A DNA stretch of 64,000 nt from Sympetrum striolatum (Eukaryota > Arthropoda > Insecta > Odonata > Libellulidae), in the NCBI GenBank assembly GCA_947579665.1, contig OX388349.1:27870459-27934458 (forward strand). Direction: 5' to 3'. Below are positions 58,966-64,000 of the stretch, one piece after another. The position numbers and the translations under genes are program-made. Under the pieces are notes generated by a model. That model made no database searches and had not been told where the DNA came from. It worked only from the letters and a program-made list of their open reading frames with translations. The first letter of the stretch is position 1; each line of letters begins with the position of its first letter.

Positions 58966-61095
58966 GAATTAATAAATATATACAAAATTTATTTCCATAT
59001 TTTTGTTTTATTCTTTCAACTTTCTACTCTTTCGAAGGATCTCATTCACCACACTCGACCATCTATTATTTATTCTCTCTCTTCTTTCAGTACCACTAAC
59101 TCTCTCACCTTACGCTATATCTATCATTGTAATTCCGTCCACCCTTTTTGCATGTCCCAACTAATGCGTAGCGCTTCTTCAATAGCAGTCATGCAGCCAT
59201 ATTTCAGTACATTCTTTTGTAACCCAGTGCCGATTCTCTATCCCTTGCTTTAATTAAAAATGTTCCGCTATATTATCGTTTTCATCTGCATTCCGTCAAC
59301 TCATGCTTCTCATGGCTCACTCAACCTTTACCGCCGTACAACAAAGTTAACATAATTCTCTTCTACGTACCTCTTCAACCATAATTCAGGATTTGCAATT
59401 GTCGTTTCGGTAATTTTATGATGATTTCCCCCTTTATACACGTATCGAACTTTATTTTCAACAAACATATCAAAACAAATATTTAATTCTCTATTTATGT
59501 AAATGAAAATCGCCTTCACCATCTTGATACTAACACGTACATGTACCTGTATTTATCGAGCATTTGTTTTTTTCTAAATGCCATTCGTTAACATCACGCT
59601 TCGATCTCAGTGAACGTAATATCATCCATATATAAGTATATTTTGGTCTTTCATAAGTTTATGCCCCGGTCAGGTTCCAATTAAACTAGAGTATTAGGTG
59701 TTAGCCTTCGTGGGTAAAATTTTGATTGTAATTGTAAAAAGAATGAATATATGGTTCAAATTTGTAACCTGATTTCATATGCAAATTAACTTAGAGAATA
59801 ATGCGTATTAATATAATATCATTATTAATAGCTTAAATCCATAGGCATTTCCAAGCTATATATCCATTACAAAATAATATATTTGAGATTGAGTTCCAAT
59901 GTGTTGATAGCTGTTGTTATTCTAGTAATTCTTGTATTCTAGTAATAGCGTTATAATTCTTAACAGTTATAATTTTTAAAGATAGACATTAACATATGGC
60001 TTAAATGAATTAGAGGTTCTTCCCAAAATACATTCTTAACTGAAAACTCAATGTACAATTCAATAGTCAATCTTCTTCAAGGGTAGATAACGAGCAAAAC
60101 AGACCGTAGATTGAATTTTTTCCACGAATTAGAACACAATGAAAAGCATCCTTTGGTGTCGCGTCACTCTATATGCAATTTAATATTTCGTTAGCCGTAT
60201 TTTCACGGCTCACTATGATGTGAAGAAAATTAAGTTTAATCTAGCTTTCGGCACTGATTGTCTTTTATGCCTTTCGGATTTAATGGGTAGAACTTGAAAT
60301 CACTTTCAACAAATATATACACACTCCCAATTAAAGTAAGTGAGAGACCATGTAAAATGTCTTATTATCGTCAAAAACTCCATGAAACTACATTTAGTAA
60401 AAATTACTATCTTCAGAAAAAGTCAAATCAACCACGCTTTCAGTCACTTCATTCTGATCCAAAGTCCAAAAGCAGTTCAATGAAACAGTTTTGGCTCCAC
60501 AGTCTGCTTTGGCAGTAGGATAAGCGGAATATCTCCTTAGATATTCATGCATGTAATTCCCCTTTGTTGGATTGCTGGTCTGCAATGCTTCAGAGGTGAA
60601 TACACTTCGTTCGATCGATGAAATCCTGTTCCTGTGCCACTGAAGAGTATAAAATGGTTGCAATTGTTCGTTAGGCCGATTAATCGCATCTGTTGCTGAT
60701 TTGCTTGCTTGATTTTCTTTTTCACTAACGATCTCCTGAGTTCAAACTCCTTTAAAAAGACTTACATTTTACTTGTTATGGCGGATTTATTTGGTTAAAC
60801 TTCTTTACCTATTATCTCTTGGTAAAGATGTTGACATTATCTGTGAGAAAGTCTAGAGATAGAACTGTTTCCTGTTCTTTGGTGGAATATTAAAATACCA
60901 TTCAATAAAGAGTTGAAGTTTAAATTTTTTGTTTGTTTAGTACATTTAGTATTCCAATCTGTCGATATTTTTGTTAGGTTATTGTTAGATCTTTTTGCTA
61001 AATTCCTACAGGATGAGTGGAAGTTTTTTCCAAAGATCTTTCACCCAAAACACAGTTCGCCCAAAGACGTTTTACTAAAAAGAATTAGTATTCGA
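58966..61095. other. No firm gene
   Basis: Pyrimidine-rich on the plus strand near 59000-59330. Minus-strand frames at 59328-59522 (includes VRYVYKGGNHHKITET) and 60394-60663 are open but unrecognised. Either could be a decayed transposon gene or an exon; evidence is insufficient. Confidence 0.35.
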
Positions 61096-61152
61096 GGCCT
61101 GCGAAAGCTTATGGCACTTGGAGAGTGACTTTGGAATGGTCCACTTTCTTAA
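61096..61152. repeat. 57 bp direct repeat, copy 1
   Basis: Matches 63700-63756 with one mismatch (gcctgCgaaag versus gcctgTgaaag), containing cttatggcacttggagagtg in both. Flanks on both sides differ. Confidence 0.92.
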
Positions 61153-62258
61153 CTAAAGTGTCCATTTACCAAATAAATACTTTAATAGGGTGTTCAATTT
61201 CTCTCAATCTTTCCTAAGGGTATTTCAGAAATAAATTTGGCTAGAGTAGTTGGTCACTGTTCACAGGTCACTTCAGAAAAAGATGACACATCTGAAGAAA
61301 GGACATCTCACCGATATCTATTGCTTATAGATCTCTCAACATGACTCTACTTAAAATGATCAGACGCTGAACACAGAACACTTTGGAAGATGATAAATTG
61401 GCATAATTTCTGAAGGATACTGATATTTCAATATTTATATGTGCAAAATGTCCGTTTAAACAAATTTCATTTATAATATAACTAAATATTTTGAAAAAGA
61501 TATTTTCACTTAAATAATCATCCATTTGGTAAAATACTCCTTAGTTAAAATATATTTTTGAAAAACGTACACCTGGATATTTATGGTAAAGGTGTCTTAG
61601 ATTAAACGTCCTTTTACTCCCCATAATGAGCTCTGGTGTATATTAAATTATAGATACAGGTTCACGTGAAACCTGAGTTCTCTACTTCTCTGTTGGGCTA
61701 ATTGTCTAAAGTTCCTTACCTGTAATATTATGGAACAATATGAACAGTTTATTCCATATCTCATCTACCTATTCAAATAAAAATAAATTCAATTTAATAT
61801 TACGTTAAAAAAATTGAGCTTACTTTTGTTCTTCAGTTACTCGCGATAAAAACAAAGATCTAACCTTAAATCGGGTATTTTCTTCGAAAAAAGTAGAAAT
61901 CGATTGAACCGTAAATTTTTTCCCCGATCGTTCTGCATAATGTATTTTGAATGTGCATTGAAATTTTTCTTGGCCAAAGTTCCCCTCCGGCAGTACCAGA
62001 ACAATCTCTCTGTAAATGTGGTGACAATCTAGTTGGATTCCAGAGAAGGCTAGCTTTTCTCTCTATTTCGAAGAGCATAAGCGATGCGGAATAAATCGAT
62101 CTACTGAATTGAGAGTTTGTAAGCTTCTCGGAACAGGCAGATGATTGTATCTAAAATGACGAGCGGAGTAAATTATTAGGAATCGCATAAGAAATCAAGA
62201 ATAGACAAGAAAATTTAAATGCTCTTTATTCTCTACGAAACAATTTTTACTTGCACCG
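61153..62258. other. No gene seen
   Basis: AT-rich. Short open frames at 61325-61525 and 61866-62078 (minus) have no known motif. Confidence 0.45.
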
Positions 62259-62504
62259 GTGATACCAAGTCATGTTCAGGTTATATTCAATTCTTCCTAT
62301 ATGGCGTTTGTGGATGAAAAGCTAAGATACATTGATTATTTTCCAAGAGCAGATGATGTCACACTATTAATGAGGGGTAAAACACGCTATCTCAACCCAT
62401 TTTATTTATCTTACGAAACCATTATCGATTTTATACACAAGTTGCTTTATATCATTTTAAATCTTGAGACCTTTAAATGCCTCCAAGAGGCAAAAATATG
62501 CTGA
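62259..62504 (+). mobile_element. Possible LINE reverse-transcriptase fragment (ADD box)
   Basis: The plus frame reads FVDEKLRYIDYFPRADDVTLLMRGKT, resembling the catalytic (Y/F)ADDVTLL box of LINE reverse transcriptase. It is followed by an FIHKLLYIILNLETFK stretch that resembles the LNLEKTK block after it. The residue before ADD is Arg rather than Tyr/Phe and the spacing is irregular. This suggests a decayed copy, if the call is right. Confidence 0.42.
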
Positions 62505-63309
62505 AAAAGGGGTTGTGAGAAAGAAGATAAAAATTCAGGTTAAGTTGCATCAGCAAAATGAAAGATGGTGTGTTCTATAAAAACATGGCATCTGGCTAAT
62601 AAGTTAACCCAGTTACGTAGGACGATCAGCCTCCACGAGAAAAATAAGGTGAATAAATGGCTATATATTTTTTTAAATTATCTATTTGGTAAGCAATGCA
62701 CGATGGCATTCGATTATATGAGTATAAACTGAGCGGTGTAAGCACAGATATTCAAAGGCATAACGGTATACATAGTTATCTTACGCATATATAGAAACCT
62801 TTACGATGTTGCTAACACAGCTTAGCTGTAGTAAATTAGAATACAGAACCAATGAGCTAACAAATTTACAATTGGTGGACGATACATTTTAAGCTACTGG
62901 TATTCGTTCCAGTTATCGGATTCATTCGTCCAAACCAAATCCAAAGAAAATGAAGTTTCCCAAAAACATCGATATAGTGGAAACGGAAATAACGATGTCA
63001 CCTTCTCATAGCACCGAGCTTAATTTCATTTACGCATCGCGCGTAACTTTATTATTCTAACAGACCGCCTTATCTGGTTCCAGAGCTTAATTTAATTACG
63101 GAACTGTTATTGGTTGTCCCCACCCAGTAACTCACGTTCCACGCTCTCACCGAATACACACCGCTTCGGCGATAATCTCTTCAGAGCCACCGAATATCTC
63201 CCGTTTAAAAGCGAACGAATATATCTTTCAAAATATTCCGCCGGAAGCGCGCGCGAGAGACAAATCAAATTTTGTTTTCTGGGAAGGTAAAAACACGCGC
63301 GATGCGATG
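62505..63309. other. No gene; CpG-richer patch at the right
   Basis: From about 63000 the sequence becomes richer in CpG (gcatcgcgcgtaac, ggaagcgcgcgcgagag) and includes TAATTTAATTA near 63090, a homeodomain-style AT core. It may be a promoter or enhancer region; this is inference from composition only. Confidence 0.3.
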
Positions 63310-63699
63310 CTAAAAAGAGGTGTATCTGGAATCGTGGAACCCTTTTCTCACCCTCTCCAAATTTGTATCCGCGGTGATATTACAACGGATCAATAAGCTT
63401 TTAAATGCCACATCCGCGCGGACGGAGCGATTTCGCCCGCTATCTGTTCGCGATGAATCGAGCGGGTGATATAGAAAGAAGAGATAGTCCTTTTGTCGAG
63501 GAGCGGATGGTGCGTGGCTGCCATTACTCTGATGGATGCACGCTGCACCTGGGGCCCACAGCCGCATGTGTGCACGGGTCAATCTATCGAATGGAAAAGG
63601 GAATATCCCGGAAAAGAATTGGGGCATTTTACGTCGGAGTGGTGCGGATGGGTTTTGCTAGGATGACAATGCAGAGTGGGGATTATTCACGGGGTAAAG
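63310..63699. other. Overlapping open frames in a CpG-rich patch
   Basis: Long frames exist on both strands (63310-63627 minus, 63405-63797 plus) because GC-rich DNA has few stops. Neither product contains a recognised domain; neither resembles the cysteine-rich N-terminal cap that the LRR gene still lacks. The plus frame runs through the 57 bp repeat. Confidence 0.25.
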
Positions 63700-63756
63700 G
63701 GCCTGTGAAAGCTTATGGCACTTGGAGAGTGACTTTGGAATGGTCCACTTTCTTAA
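63700..63756. repeat. 57 bp direct repeat, copy 2
   Basis: One mismatch to 61096-61152. It lies about 45 bp before the LINE-like sequence at the window end, so it may belong to the end of that element. Confidence 0.92.
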
Positions 63757-63799
63757 AAATGGGGTTCCCATTGAGACTTTTGGTGGTAAAAGTATAGAT

Positions 63800-64000
63800 G
63801 ATACATGGCGTATCTAAAATTGCCCATCATCATCTGATGTTCTGCCTGTTGATAGGTCCCTTACACTTCAACTGTCTCCACTTTGTCTTGTCTAGGGCTT
63901 CTTATTGGCTATCCTTCTATCCTCCTCTCTTCACCTCATCCATAAACTTTAGTACTCTTCTTCCTCTATTTTTCCCCTTCTTCTGTTCTTCAATTCTCTT
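63800..64000 (-). mobile_element. LINE ORF2 C-terminal fragment running off the window
   Basis: The minus strand reads KKGKNRGRRVLKFMDEVKRGG, then a broken KDSQ.EALDKTKWRQL, the typical RGRRRLKFMD..K..........A.DR..WR ending of a LINE ORF2 from a different lineage than the Jockey-like fragments elsewhere. A stop interrupts it after RGG. It continues beyond 64000. Confidence 0.7.

Noticed and set aside
60394..60663. 89-codon minus-strand frame as an exon
   Set aside because: It has an acceptor-like site nearby but no recognised domain or phase partner, and composition is like its surroundings.
1..64000. CRISPR array, bacterial operons, prophage or integrated virus
   Set aside because: No regularly spaced repeats, ribosome-binding sites or dense coding were found, and no viral structural or polymerase genes beyond retrotransposon fragments.

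Overview
This window is animal nuclear DNA, most likely from an arthropod and probably an insect. It is AT-rich, almost all long reading frames are absent, and the one clear gene is split by multi-kilobase introns with GT-AG borders. The repeat population is typical of arthropods: Jockey/CR1-like non-LTR retrotransposon remnants, piggyBac, hAT, Tc1/mariner and pogo-like DNA elements, tRNA-derived SINE pieces and a CA microsatellite. There are no operons, CRISPR arrays, rRNA genes or intact tRNA genes, and nothing that looks bacterial.

Layout. Positions 1-16 kb are intergenic or intronic sequence with two LINE 3' fragments (958-1410 minus, 2900-3562 plus), the first copy of a 1.1 kb repeat (6.0-7.2 kb), a 77 bp Tc1/mariner-type MITE (10.9 kb) and SINE pieces. 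Two exon-like segments on the plus strand (13053-13087 and 16432-16551) have good splice sites and compatible phase, and may mark an unrecognised gene. Positions 16.8-19.0 kb are a non-autonomous hAT-type element with a perfect 8 bp target duplication and a likely pogo-type MITE nested inside. A dispersed repeat with a CA microsatellite follows (19.7-20.7 kb). The inverted second copy of the 1.1 kb repeat is at 23.9-25.0 kb. Positions 27-36 kb hold LINE fragments, a foldback element (27.9-28.2 kb), a 25 bp tandem repeat and a decayed mariner element (34.85-35.55 kb).

The only confident protein-coding gene lies on the minus strand at 40225-50852. Its three exons (50519-50852, 44978-45309, 40225-40659) join in perfect phase into 366 residues of extracellular leucine-rich repeats ending in a four-cysteine LRR C-terminal cap and a short hydrophobic tail that could be a GPI-anchor signal. 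The signal peptide and the start of the N-terminal cap must lie in an exon further right that I could not find. Its introns carry LINE fragments and a non-autonomous piggyBac-like element (46288-47774). To the right is a full-length but broken piggyBac element (56052-58961) flanked by TTAA. The two piggyBac-like elements have unrelated end sequences but the same end architecture, which is the most interesting mobile-element observation here. The right edge holds further LINE sequence on the minus strand.

No coordinated multi-gene system was found. The items most worth following up are the LRR gene, the candidate plus-strand exons, the conserved core of the 1.1 kb inverted repeat and the modular piggyBac ends.
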